A stretch of DNA of 64,000 nt, taken from positions 5,704,001 to 5,768,000 of the forward strand of contig OZ176050.1 in assembly GCA_964247055.1 (NCBI GenBank). The letters are read 5' to 3'. A program made the translations under genes and the position numbers. Origin of the DNA: Paragordius varius (taxonomy: Eukaryota > Nematomorpha). Positions 41,393 through 52,330 of this stretch are shown here, in pieces (the stretch's first letter is position 1; every line of letters begins with the position of its first letter). A model generated the notes under the pieces. It saw nothing but the letters and a program-made list of their open reading frames with translations, did not search any database and was not told the DNA's origin.

Positions 41393-44300
41393 TTAACAGA
41401 CACGCGCAATATTACAGTTAGTTATCTTACTGTTTTTCGTTTGGAACCATTCGTAAGTTGATATGTATTTAGCTCCATAAAAAATTGGAATACCCAGGCA
41501 CACTGCGGCCATACCCAGAGAGGCGTTGTTATTCTCAGTAGCGATTGGAACGATAAGCAAAAATAAGCATACCAAACCAAATATCACCGGAATAATGAAT
41601 TCATGGATCTAGATTTTCATAAAATTTGATAAGTAATGAAAACGTTTTTTACAGTAAAAATCAGAGTAATATTAAATGCAAAACTAAAAGACTAATAATT
41701 ATTTATAAAAGCATCAATATTTTTTAAACCTTACTTATTTTAACCTACCGTTTTAGCGGTTTTAAAATAAGAAATAGAGATATAAATTGGTTACAAATAT
41801 ATATTTCATAATCGTAATCATAGTTTACTTGAAAAATTAAAGATCACAATATATTGTTTTTCTTTGTTATACGCTTTGTCTTTATAATTTAAATTTTTAC
41901 TTACAACTGTTCATTAACTGAAAACATACTTTGATTTTATTTTGTTTGGGATTTCCTCCGTTGCTACATTTTAACTTCATGAGCGCTATAACGGTTAGCA
42001 AATTGAATAAGGCATCCACGAATGAATGGAAGTTAATTAGCGTTATGATGTTATATAGGATCGCATAAAATACAGTGATTACACCCTATATAAAAATATA
42101 TTATAAAATGTTTTTTAATTTTATTTAATTAGCTTGGTATTAAAAAGAAATTTAATTACTATGAATATTAGTGAGGCAATAGGCGTTAAATACTTGATAT
42201 TGATGATGGAAAAAATAAAGGGGAAGTTGCCGTCTCTTGCGCTTGCAAAAAATATTCTAAAAATGGAAGGAATATTATAAAAATTAATGTTTTTTTGACA
42301 ATTATTATTACCTTGATCCCACAAAAAGAGATCCGTTTAAATTGCCAAAAATGGAAAGAGCTACGAAAATGGACATGGCATATGAAGAAATTCGACCCAA
42401 ACTTTTATCTATAAATGTCTACAAATAATAAAAAAACACTATTTTCAATGTATTTGTGTATGAACTACAATAGGATTTCCGTTAAAGGAGCTTCGTAATA
42501 TATACTTTTTGTGTTTAAATTTTTAATTATATTACAAACTCTAAAAAAACGGTTGTTCTCTACCCCTTTATTAGCGATAAAGTTTTTTAAAATATTCACT
42601 TGATATTATATAAGGCAAAGGTTCTGCAATCGTATTTTTTGGGTTATAATGTTTTTGTTAATTGGTTTTAATTAGCATATACGATTTTTATAATTATTAA
42701 TTGATGTTAACACTCAGATTTCTTAAAATTTTACATCAGTTTTAGAATAATTTGCTTGTAAAAAAAGTATTAATTTTTATGATTTGATTAATTAAAAATT
42801 TGTTTATTATATTTCAGTTTGAATAATAATTTAATGGGAGAAATTTTAAAAATAATTAAAAATTATAATAAATACCAACCCTAGCGACAATTTTGGTTTG
42901 CATCATTTCACTTGGGGTTAAAACAGCCATATACGCTATGTTAGTTGCAATATATATAAGAGTTACACCGATCAATGATATGAAGAGAGATCTTGGATAG
43001 TTTCTACCAAAATTTATTGACATAAAATTAACTTTTTTGGTTCCTTCATTTCTTCCATAATTTGGTTGAGAGATGTCCTAAATAATTATAAAATTAATAA
43101 TAAAATATATAGCCAAATAGGAGTTAAAAAACTTATTAATAGTTTAAACTATGTCTAAACAAATGTTTAGCTTAATATTCAATGCAATATTTATAATTAA
43201 TTTTGAGATTATAGATATTACAATTGGCTGTAAAATTAAGGTAAAATATTTTTTATCTGTTTGGACATATTTTCCACAAGTTCCGGTATGGTCAAATATG
43301 TTAAGATATTCTTTTAAAAGTTGTTGCTTTGATTTAAAAATAATTATTTAGCATATAAAAATATTGCTCAACCCTGGCTTTTTTGCTGTAATTTAAGAAC
43401 AAAATCAAACAATTTTTTTCAACAATTTTTTTCGACACATTTTCCCTGACATAATAGTAGCTTCCACCTCGCATAATTTTCGATTGTCTCTTGAATGTTT
43501 TTACAAAAACAAAAAGTATGTTTTTTGAAAATATTATAGATTTAAATATCTCCTTCTATGCAGAAACTTTAGTGGTTGTATCCTAACAAATTGGAGCTAA
43601 GTTCAAATCTCTGCTAATAAGTAACAGCATCACTAATTTAGTAAAAAGCAATGCGCTATTTATTTGAAAAAAAATCAAGGATAAAGTTAGTTAATGGCCC
43701 ATTTCATATTTTTACGTACAACAAAATTATATACCATCCTGCGTATGCATACAAAGATTGGTAGGCAGCTAGAGCCAGAAATCCGGCATTTAAATGAGAC
43801 CCGGCAAAAGCCACTTCTGGTGAAAACATTTTGTATTTACCATCTACATTTAGGATAAAAACACTTTGCATATTATAAGATAAATAATATTTATCAATTC
43901 TAAACACCAATTTATTTAAATAATTATATGGTAATTATTTGAATAGGTACCGAATATAAGTTTATACCATCCAACAAGTATGATAACTACAAGGGCGGAC
44001 AATTTACATGCTGTAAAAACATTTTGTATTCGCGTGACCCATCGGACTTTGAGACAATTGATGAACACGAGCAAGGCTAAAAAATATTATATTTATGCAT
44101 AAGGTATTTATATTCATTACTGGTGTAAATCTCGTGCTGCTACGCAGCCCGAGGAAGTCATTCGGACTTCTGAGGGGGGAGGGGGACTATTTGAAAAAAG
44201 GGAAAATAAAATGATCCACATATGTGGATTATTTGGAAACATTATTTAATAGCTATTATCTCATAGGAATTTCAAAACGATCATACTAATATATTAAAAA

Positions 44301-45646
44301 ATGGCATTTTACGGGGGGGGGGGGGGTAAAAATAGGGCCTAAGCGAGCCGACTATGTTCGGCGCAATCAAAAATAAGTAAACAAAAATCATATTTGAAAT
44401 TGAATGGTCCAACACGTGCTCCGGAAAATTGTCTCGGAGACACGATTTTTGTGAACTTCTGTTTTTAAAAAAACCCGTTTTTACACGGGTTGGGCCCGAA
44501 CTGGGGGCCTAATTCAAAAAAAGGGCGAAGTTATTGTGGGGGCATTCATTAATGCTTATAACTTTTCAATATTTGGATTTGAATGGGTTTACCGGCTTTC
44601 CGGAAACAGATCACAAAGCCATCATTTTCCATTTTTATAAATTTATAGATTATTTACTTTGATTACGGATTAATAATTTTGAAAATCGCACCGTTTGCAC
44701 CTCAAGAGTTTGGTTAATGTTTTTTAATTTACATAATGTGTATGATTTATTATACGGTTAAAATAAAAATTATCATACATAATCACATAATTATTTTACA
44801 TTAACGAGCACTATTTATAGGTCATATCTGTATTTTAAATTGATAAAAAAGGTATCAAATTTACATGTCTGTTGACATGTATGATATTTTAATTTATTAA
44901 TTACATATTTATTGTTACCCCACAATCAAAAATGTAACGAATAAAAACGGAAAAAAATCTCATACAGAGATGTATAAATACCTTTTAGCCATTAAAAATA
45001 CAGAATGGCCTATCAATGCTTAGTATATCTAAAACCCCACCTTATAACCAATAATATAGTTACATAATGCGAAAAATAAAATACCCATTAAACTAATGGC
45101 CACCAATTTAATTGCCATGGCCGGAATCGGACCATCCAAAAACGGTTCCATCATGTAACGGGAAAAGGCTAAGGAATTGGCCGCTTTCCCTGTCGTGTTT
45201 ATGACTAGTAAGGACATCCAAACATACAAAAAAGCTGGCATGTTTCCGAATGCCGTTTTCAGATATGCATATTCTCCACCAGATTGTGGTATCATGATAC
45301 CAAGTTCCATATAACTTAGGGCTCCAAACAACGTGAAAATACCACATAAAGACCAAACCAGCAGGGCAGATCCTATAGAGCCTGCTTGAATCAATACGTT
45401 ACTAGGGGTAACAAAAATGCCTGATCCAATTATTATTCCCATATTTATGCCTATGCCACTCCAAACCCCAATTCCCGATTTCATTTTTATGGAGGATGAT
45501 TGGGGTGGCGGAGTGTTGGGAAGATTTGTTACATCGGATTCTTCATTAGATTTGGGAGGACTAATATGTTTGTTGTAGGTTTTCCCTCTCACCTCAGATT
45601 TGAGATGTTCAATGATCCAAGTCCGTTTTCGATTGAATAAACCCAT
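41393..45646 (-). CDS. SLC7 LAT-type amino-acid transporter light chain, divergent paralogue (LAT-A)
   Basis: A 12-span APC-family exchanger in the plasma membrane. Nine exons, 513 aa: 45646-45085, 44076-43951, 43843-43735, 43077-43033, 43003-42880, 42418-42312, 42256-42160, 42085-41930, 41608-41393. TM1 has GIGINMGIIIGSGIFVTPSN. The TM2-TM3 region has SGGEYAYLKTAFGNMPAF. NCLKVRWVTRIQN and FASARDGNFP match the LAT family. The extracellular-loop cysteine that bonds the CD98/4F2 heavy chain is replaced by Gly172 (sequence LDGPIPAM). TM6 reads YAYAGWTSLNQIMEE instead of the family FAYGGWNYLNFVTEE. The intron between exons 4 and 5 is 29 nt. All intron positions and phases match LAT-B, its tandem neighbour on the same strand. 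Confidence 0.93.
43004..43032 (-). other. 29-nt micro-intron in LAT-A
   Basis: On the minus strand it begins gttaat and ends ttggtag. Removal joins EEMKEPK to KNYPRSLF, matching LAT-B EEVQNPYKNLPKSLF. The same position in LAT-B holds a 72-nt intron. Confidence 0.9.
44122..44660 (+). repeat. Dispersed repeat E, copy 1 (inverted copy at 58915)
   Basis: Relatively GC-rich block in LAT-A intron 1. It starts GTAAATCTCGTGCTGCTACG, contains GCGCCGAACATAG-type and TTCCGGAAACAGATC-type text, and holds a run of 14 G at 44313-44326. It has a reverse-complement partner at 58915-59492. No coding capacity or recognised superfamily. Confidence 0.75.
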
Positions 45647-47475
45647 GGTGATATGTAGGTAAATGATTAAATACTAATAACTGATTTTAAGATACATTTA
45701 TAAATTTTTGAATTGTGGTAATCGAATTGGTTATTTTTTTGTGTAATATAAAAAATTAATTCGGTTACATATTGGCTTTGCCATGTTTTTGTGTCATAGA
45801 TCACCTTTATTTTCTTATAAGTTTATCGAACCGTGTGTGGCATGTAATAAATAAGGGTGGATACATTTGATGACATTATAATTATTATGTAATAAAAAGT
45901 ATTATACAATCGCCATAAAGTACAAAATTGTTTTTAATCAAAACTTAAACAAACAAAACAAGGTATTATAATGTCCTGCTATTTGTACGTGCATTAATTA
46001 ATATATTTTAATACCTTAACAGGTTTAAAGCCACAAAAAAACAAGGAAACAATTTTGATAAATCATAACATTTTTATAATAATACAATAATATAATTAAT
46101 TTAATATATTATTTTGGAATTAATTTTTTAGTATCTAGCGTAGTGTAATTAATTAATTAATTTTTTTTATAAAAAATCCTTTTATTGCCAACTATTTTAG
46201 TGTAAACGATAGCTTTTTAATACGAAAATATGGCCAAATGTTTCTGATTAAATTAATATTTTTTTGTTTTTTAGTTGTAAAACATTCTGACTTGTGTAAA
46301 ACTCTCCTATGGTCATATCATTTTTGTTTTGTTTGTAAATTTTATATCTAAAAAACTTGTAAGCTTATTTTTTGGTCCACAGACTATTTAACTTATATTT
46401 TAAGATTAACGATAAACCAACGTTTTCAAATGTTTTTTTGTTTAAGCCCTATAAATCATTGATTTAATCGCGCCTTTTACTCTTATTATATTTGCTTTAG
46501 CATATGCATAAATGTCAAGGCTCTTTTAAGTTTTTGCGCCCCCCAAAAGTCTGGATCTCAAGCTGGGATCCGCTTTAGACTATTATTATCAAAAAAGGCA
46601 CAGTAAATTTTCTTTTAAAAAAATCCCCTATTTTCATAGGGATTCAAAATCGAAAAATATCGGTTTGTATGCTACATTGAGGGATATTAATAAAAATACA
46701 TCTGCTGTTTTTCCTTTGTTATTATCATACAATGTATAAAAGATTTGATTTACTAAACAAAAATCGAGGTCTCTCTCTCCTTTATAAACCAGAAAGTCAA
46801 GCAAAAGTGCTTTAAGTATTTTGTAAAAATTAACCAAGGTTAATTTAGTTTATAATTTTACAACTGATACAACCATTAGCATCAAAATAAGTTTAAGCTA
46901 CATAATTCTGTCAGGCGCTTTTAAGGTTTTTTATTTTACTGAAAGTTATGTAGCTACATGCACTCTTATTGAAGTACCACAAACCCTGAACTAGGAATTA
47001 TAAATAATTTATTATGCGTAAATTCGGTTAAATTTAAACTTAAATGGATGATTGTTTTAACAAAATTGGCCAAATAAAAACTGATTAATGGACATTTAAT
47101 TCGGTGAAATAAAAGAATGTTTTAAGGATTATTTTTTAAGTCAAAGCCATTTATTTGCTGTAGCAAGCTTGTAATTTTTATTTAAGATGTATCTAAGGTT
47201 ATTATCATATTTAAGCAACTTATTTAATTTGGTGGTATATTTTATAAAATAAATATGTGAAAGGAGATTTTTATATGCATAAGGACATAGCATACATAAC
47301 CAGACTGTAGATAACAATTGTAACATCTCTTGTTTTAATTTTAATTTAAACATATTAGAGCTATTTTGGGTGTTAACTTTATTTTATTATCAATGTATAT
47401 AATATTTGAAGCGTTCAAGAGTCGTATATAACCGTAGATGATAACCTATTTTTTTTATTACCATTATATAAAAAC
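45647..47475. other. Upstream region of LAT-A, no gene recognised
   Basis: AT-rich spacer between LAT-A and the hAT element. Minus-strand open frames of about 70 codons (46634-46837, 47141-47353) match no family I know. Confidence 0.4.
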
Positions 47476-47693
47476 CTAAGAAGGGTTGTGCATTTGACTG
47501 CTTTTTCAAAAAAGTCCGGTCAGACCCAGTCAGACCATGGTCATGACCACGGTCATGACCACTTTTTACTTAAATAAATATTATGCGATATTGGATTGTG
47601 AAAATAATGTTCTTACGACACTTGCGTTTCACTAATAATGTCACGTTTTTTTAAGTTATTATACATTTTTTTGATATTAATTATTTACAAATA

Positions 47694-48734
47694 CAGACAT
47701 GTAGGCTTTATTTTATTAAACATATACTTTTTTTTCGCTAAATGGGTATTAATATTTGGTAAAGAATATAAAAACAAGAGCAATATGGTATTACCATATC
47801 ATATTCTTTAAAGAAGTGTGGGGGAAGGGCGTCAGAAATCTTTGGTAAAAAAGGAAAATCTTAAAATATTGTTAAAGGGGAATGGTAATATTTTTGTTAA
47901 TTTTTTGCAAAATTTTATATATTAATTTTTTTGATGAAATTTTTATTTAACACCTAGATTCGAATTGGGGTACTAAATATACCCCAGACTAAATTTGAGT
48001 TAGGATTTTTGAAAAAACTAGTCAAAGAAACGGTCCTTTTTATGCTTCTTTCCTAATAAAAATTATATAAATATGCCAAAATATGTAAATAAAACTTTGT
48101 TTTGAAAAAAAAGTTCCATGACAAACAACTTCGACGCCATTTTTATTTTACAAAATATTTGCAAAATGTCGTCTTCATTTGGTGTTAAGGGTAAAATTAA
48201 AGATAATTATTTATTTAAATCACATCTAACCTTGATAGAAATAGAAAAAGCGATTTATTTTGTATTCTTTCAATTTTACCATTGCACACATGTCACGTTG
48301 ACTAAATTTTTACCTTTTGGTTTCAGCTTAAAAATGAATCTGTTGTATCGAAGTGTTAAACAAAACAAATTAACCTCTTATATAGAGACTTTTATGTATA
48401 GATAAAAAAAATATTTATTATAATTTTTTTAATAGGATATCCCAATCTATCGTGAATATCCCTTTTAAAATCGTTCCCATATCAAAACAAAAAAATTATA
48501 ATTGAGATAATTACGATTTTCCTAACCCTTTTATACAATAATTTTAAGTGAAGGGTTAGTAGTTAGTGTATTTTCATTTTTTACCAAAGATTTCTGACGC
48601 CCTTCCCCCACACTTTTTTAAAGAATATGATATGGTAATACCATATTGCTCTTGTTTTTACATTCTTTACCAAATATTAATACCCATTTAACGAAAAAAA
48701 GTAAATGTTTAATAAAATAAAGTCTACATGACTG
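47694..48734. mobile_element. Foldback element D with ~165-bp inverted arms, itself carrying a TTAA MITE
   Basis: Arms 47694-47860 and 48569-48734 are near-identical inverted repeats starting CAGACATGTAGGC and containing GGTATTACCATATCATATTC and GTGTGGGGGAAGGGCGTC. It sits inside the hAT element. The loop holds a family B copy at 47947-48359. Confidence 0.85.
47947..48359 (+). mobile_element. TTAA MITE (family B), internally deleted copy
   Basis: 413 bp from TTAACACCTAGATTC to ATCGAAGTGTTAA, inserted in the loop of element D. Compared with full copies (about 575 bp) the right-hand third is mostly missing. Confidence 0.75.
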
Positions 48735-49199
48735 TTTAAATCAAATTTAATCAAGAATTTTGTTTTTTGATAAATTTTGCCACATGTTTGTGGGCATCTA
48801 AATCTTCAAATACATTGCTTTAAATACTGGATATTTCAAATAAAATTTTTCATAATTTGTTTTACACTTTCTTTTATTGTAATATCCAATTACAAAATGT
48901 TTTCACATATATGGAATAATTGCGTATTTTGCAATTGTTTGAAATAACTGGATATGCTTGAATGCTAATGTTAAAACGATGCATACTTAACAATTTTTTA
49001 TTGTTAAATAAGCATATTTAAATATTTAATTTAAATTTTTAAAAATTTAATTAAAAAACAATAAAATCTTACTATTCATTTCCAAAAAATTTTTAGCCAC
49101 AATTTTTGAAAAAACAGCTGTTTTTTAAAATAACCGTGGTCAAAAAATAAATAGTCAGTGACCTGGTCATGATTTGGTCAGCACAACCCTACTAAGAAG

Positions 49200-49947
49200 T
49201 TATGGCCTAATTGTATTAAACAACCAATTTTCAAATATTACAATAAAACTATTTGATGCCCCCCTGAACATTACTCATCTCCTCATGAGAAATCACAAAA
49301 TGGATGTGTAGAAAATTATGGAAAAAGGCATGGTTCAGCGCTTTTATATAAACATATCGGTTAGGCTAAACCCATATTATGTAACGCATCGGAAAAGTAT
49401 ATATGATAATTTTTGGCTCAAGATATTTTATTTGTAATGCAGAAAATAGCCCACTTAGGGTCCTTAGTAATTTTTTAAAAGGATGGAACGGATACAAACA
49501 TAAATTTTTTAAAATGCAAAAATATAACATCAAAATGCAATAAGAGCCATGTAAAGATTTTTTAATATTGGAGTTAATTGTATGAATATTGGTAGAATAC
49601 AGTGAAAAGATGTATACATAATGATTATTAAATCATTAATAGAATAAAAAGCAAGACCTGTGTGTGTGTCTTTTATATAATGCCTGAATTACATCCAGGA
49701 CGTGAAAGCTGAAAGGAGTTAATATAAATTATTTAGATTTTTCAGCGTTACTTTTATCAGGGTCCTTTTTTGCGAAAAAGACGTCAAATCAATAAAATAT
49801 GCCATGGAGTCTGAGATATACCCTTAATTCGTTGTTTGATAATTCAAGTTATTTATAGTTTAGAGTCCCTTTTTTTCCTTATATTGGGGTAAGGACTCAT
49901 TGATCCGGACTTATGAAGCCTTTAACACTCACCTGCAACATGAGGAA
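49200..49947. other. Spacer between two hAT MITE copies, nothing recognised
   Basis: AT-rich; no gene, RNA or element boundaries recognised. Confidence 0.4.
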
Positions 49948-49955
49948 GGCAGAAC

Positions 49956-50582
49956 TAGGGTTGTGCATTTGACTGCTTTTTCAAAAAAGTCCGGTCAGAC
50001 CCAGTCAGACCATGGTCATGACCACTTTTTACTTAAGAAAATATCATCCGATATTTATGTGAATAACGACACTTGCGTTTCACTAATAATGTCTTGTTTT
50101 TTCTTAAAAGTTTGTATTATACATTTTTTTGATATTTATTATTTAATATTTTCAAGCAAATTTAATCAAAAAATTTTGTTTTCAAATTAATTTTGCCACA
50201 TGTTTGTGGCTTTCTAAATCTTCGAATACATAGCTTTTAATACTATGTATTTCAAAAAAATTGCCTAGTTTGTTTTATTCATCAATGAATTAATATCCAA
50301 TTATAAGATGTTTTTCATTTTATTGGTTCTATAGGGAATAATTGCATCTTTTGCAAAGTGCTTGATTATTTTGTTTTTCGAAATAACTGGATATGCTTAA
50401 ATGCTAATGTTATAAGGTTGCTTAACAATTTGTAATATATTAAATAATATTTAATTTATATGTTATAAAAAATATATTAAAAAACAATAAAATCTTACTA
50501 TCTCTCTTTCAATAGCAATTTTTGAAAAAACAACTGTTTTTTCAAATGACCATGGTCAAAAAATAAATAGTCACCAACCCTA
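49956..50582. mobile_element. hAT-type MITE (family C), uninterrupted copy
   Basis: 627 bp beginning TAGGGTTGTGCATTTGAC and ending AGTCACCAACCCTA, with a perfect 8-bp duplication GGCAGAAC at 49948-49955 and 50583-50590. Subterminal CCATGGTCATGACC and GACCATGGTC motifs occur. No transposase. Confidence 0.9.
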
Positions 50583-50842
50583 GGCAGAACTATATTTAAT
50601 ATTAATGTTTGCATATAAATACAAATAATTTATTATATTTATATGGAAAAAAATCATATTAGTTATATTTTTACCACATCTTCTTTCACCGAGTAAAGAA
50701 TCTTTTGCATTGTTTTTGTGATATTTTCTAAATTATACAAAAAAAAATATGTATATATATAATTTGTGTAATTTCAATAAATCTGCTGCTGCTTTTTACA
50801 GCTTTGTGAAAAAATTTATATCAAGCCCATATTTTTATTCTG

Positions 50843-51338
50843 TTAACACTTGGGTACAACAGATTCAATTCACTCCTTCTCAATTTGGGGTCGTTGTATA
50901 CCCCAGCTTGTTTAAAATTAAATATTTTTAAAAAATAAGGAATAAATTGTAACCATGGCAAAAGTTTGCACTTATATACATTAATGATCCGAAATATAAG
51001 ATTTATTCAAATACTTGATTTAACTTCCGAGGTAAAGCCCAAAGATAAAAATTTAGCAAAATGACATATGTGTATAATCAAAATATTAAAATAATGCAAA
51101 ATATACCACTTATTCTGTTTTTTAGCCTTAGAATCAAATAAACACCATATTTGCAAAAATGTTGTAAAATAAAAATGGCGTCGAAGTAGTTTGATACGGA
51201 ACTTTTTTCAAAATAAATTTTGTTTTGATATTTTGGCTTATTTATCTAATAATTATTAGGATAGAAGTATATATTTAAATTGGAACCGTTTCTTTTAGTA
51301 GTTTTTTTGAAAGATGTCTGGGTGTTTAGATACCCCAT
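50843..51338 (-). mobile_element. TTAA MITE (family B), copy lacking one end
   Basis: Starts TTAACACTTGGGTACAAC and carries the subterminal ATTTGGGGTCG...TACCCC. At the other end TTTAGATACCCCA is present but the terminal GATTCAAGTGTTAA is gone. Confidence 0.7.
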
Positions 51339-52330
51339 AAAGTCCTTTTTTTAAATTATATTTACGAACCATAATGGCAGAAGAATAGTTAAATAAGCGA
51401 ATATGTTTTAATTAGCATACACCCATTTTATAAAAATTTTCTCCATCAAATTAAACTACAAAATAAATACAATTTAAATCAGTGGTGTGCAACGTCCCTA
51501 ATTTAATTAAACAAATCAAACTAAATTTTATAATTTGTAAAAAAATTCTATTTAATCATAATTAATATTAAATACTACTATTAATATAATTTTATCTTTA
51601 TCTTTTTGGTCAATGGCTTAATAATTTAAGAAAAATTATATGTATTGCTTGAATTTGGAAAATTCTATGGATTATTGGACAAAGTAAATTATTTTTTTAG
51701 GACGTTAAAAGTTTATGCCTGAAACAATATATTTTTTGATTAATACTATCGGTTTTTTAAGGTAAAAATATTGGCCATGGACTGACAATATAATTGGTGA
51801 AATTTGACAATTATGAATAAAATTGATTTTTGATTAAAAAATAAAGTATGTGACTCAATATATGAACTATGGAAATAAATGGTCTTAATAAAGTTTTGAA
51901 TAGAACATGAAAAGAAACATATTCTAGATAAAATATTAAATAGGGGTTGGTTAATATTTGACAATGTCTATTTTAATCATCATTTGGATGAAAATTTTTG
52001 CAGAAAACGTGAAATTTTAATAAACCTGTGTAATATCCAAATTAATTTTTTAGATGTAAGTCTTAAAGTCTCTTCAATTGGTACTCACTTGCACCCCAAT
52101 AATATAATTATAAAGATAGCCATATCCAAATATGTTAAATTTGATGATTAATGCAGTTGACTTATTCATTATGTGCGAAGGATTTAACTTATGGTTCTTT
52201 AAAAACAAGATGATTTCCTAACGCTAAATAATGATTATTTTATTGAATATTTTCTATAAAAATTATATATAAAAATATTGGTTAATTATTCAAAACGCCT
52301 ATTATTTTTACATTTAATCAATTGAAATAA
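51339..52330. other. Downstream region of LAT-B, no gene recognised
   Basis: AT-rich; presumably contains the LAT-B 3' UTR. A minus-strand 72-codon frame at 51746-51964 is not recognised and is probably chance. Confidence 0.4.

Larger units (their letters stand above)
47484..49191. mobile_element. hAT-type MITE (family C) interrupted by a foldback element
   Basis: Ends GGTTGTGCATTTGACTGC and CAGCACAACCCTA, flanked by the 8-bp duplication CTAAGAAG (47476-47483 and 49192-49199). An uninterrupted sister copy at 49956-50582 shows the middle 47694-48734 to be a later insertion. The left end lacks the TAG seen in the sister copy. Confidence 0.82.

Noticed and set aside
44313-44326. G14 homopolymer as a possible quadruplex
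   Set aside because: Lies in a repeat and may be a sequencing or slippage artefact; no functional context.
46634-47353. Two minus-strand open frames of about 70 codons
   Set aside because: Hydrophobic, unrecognised, no supporting splice or family signal.
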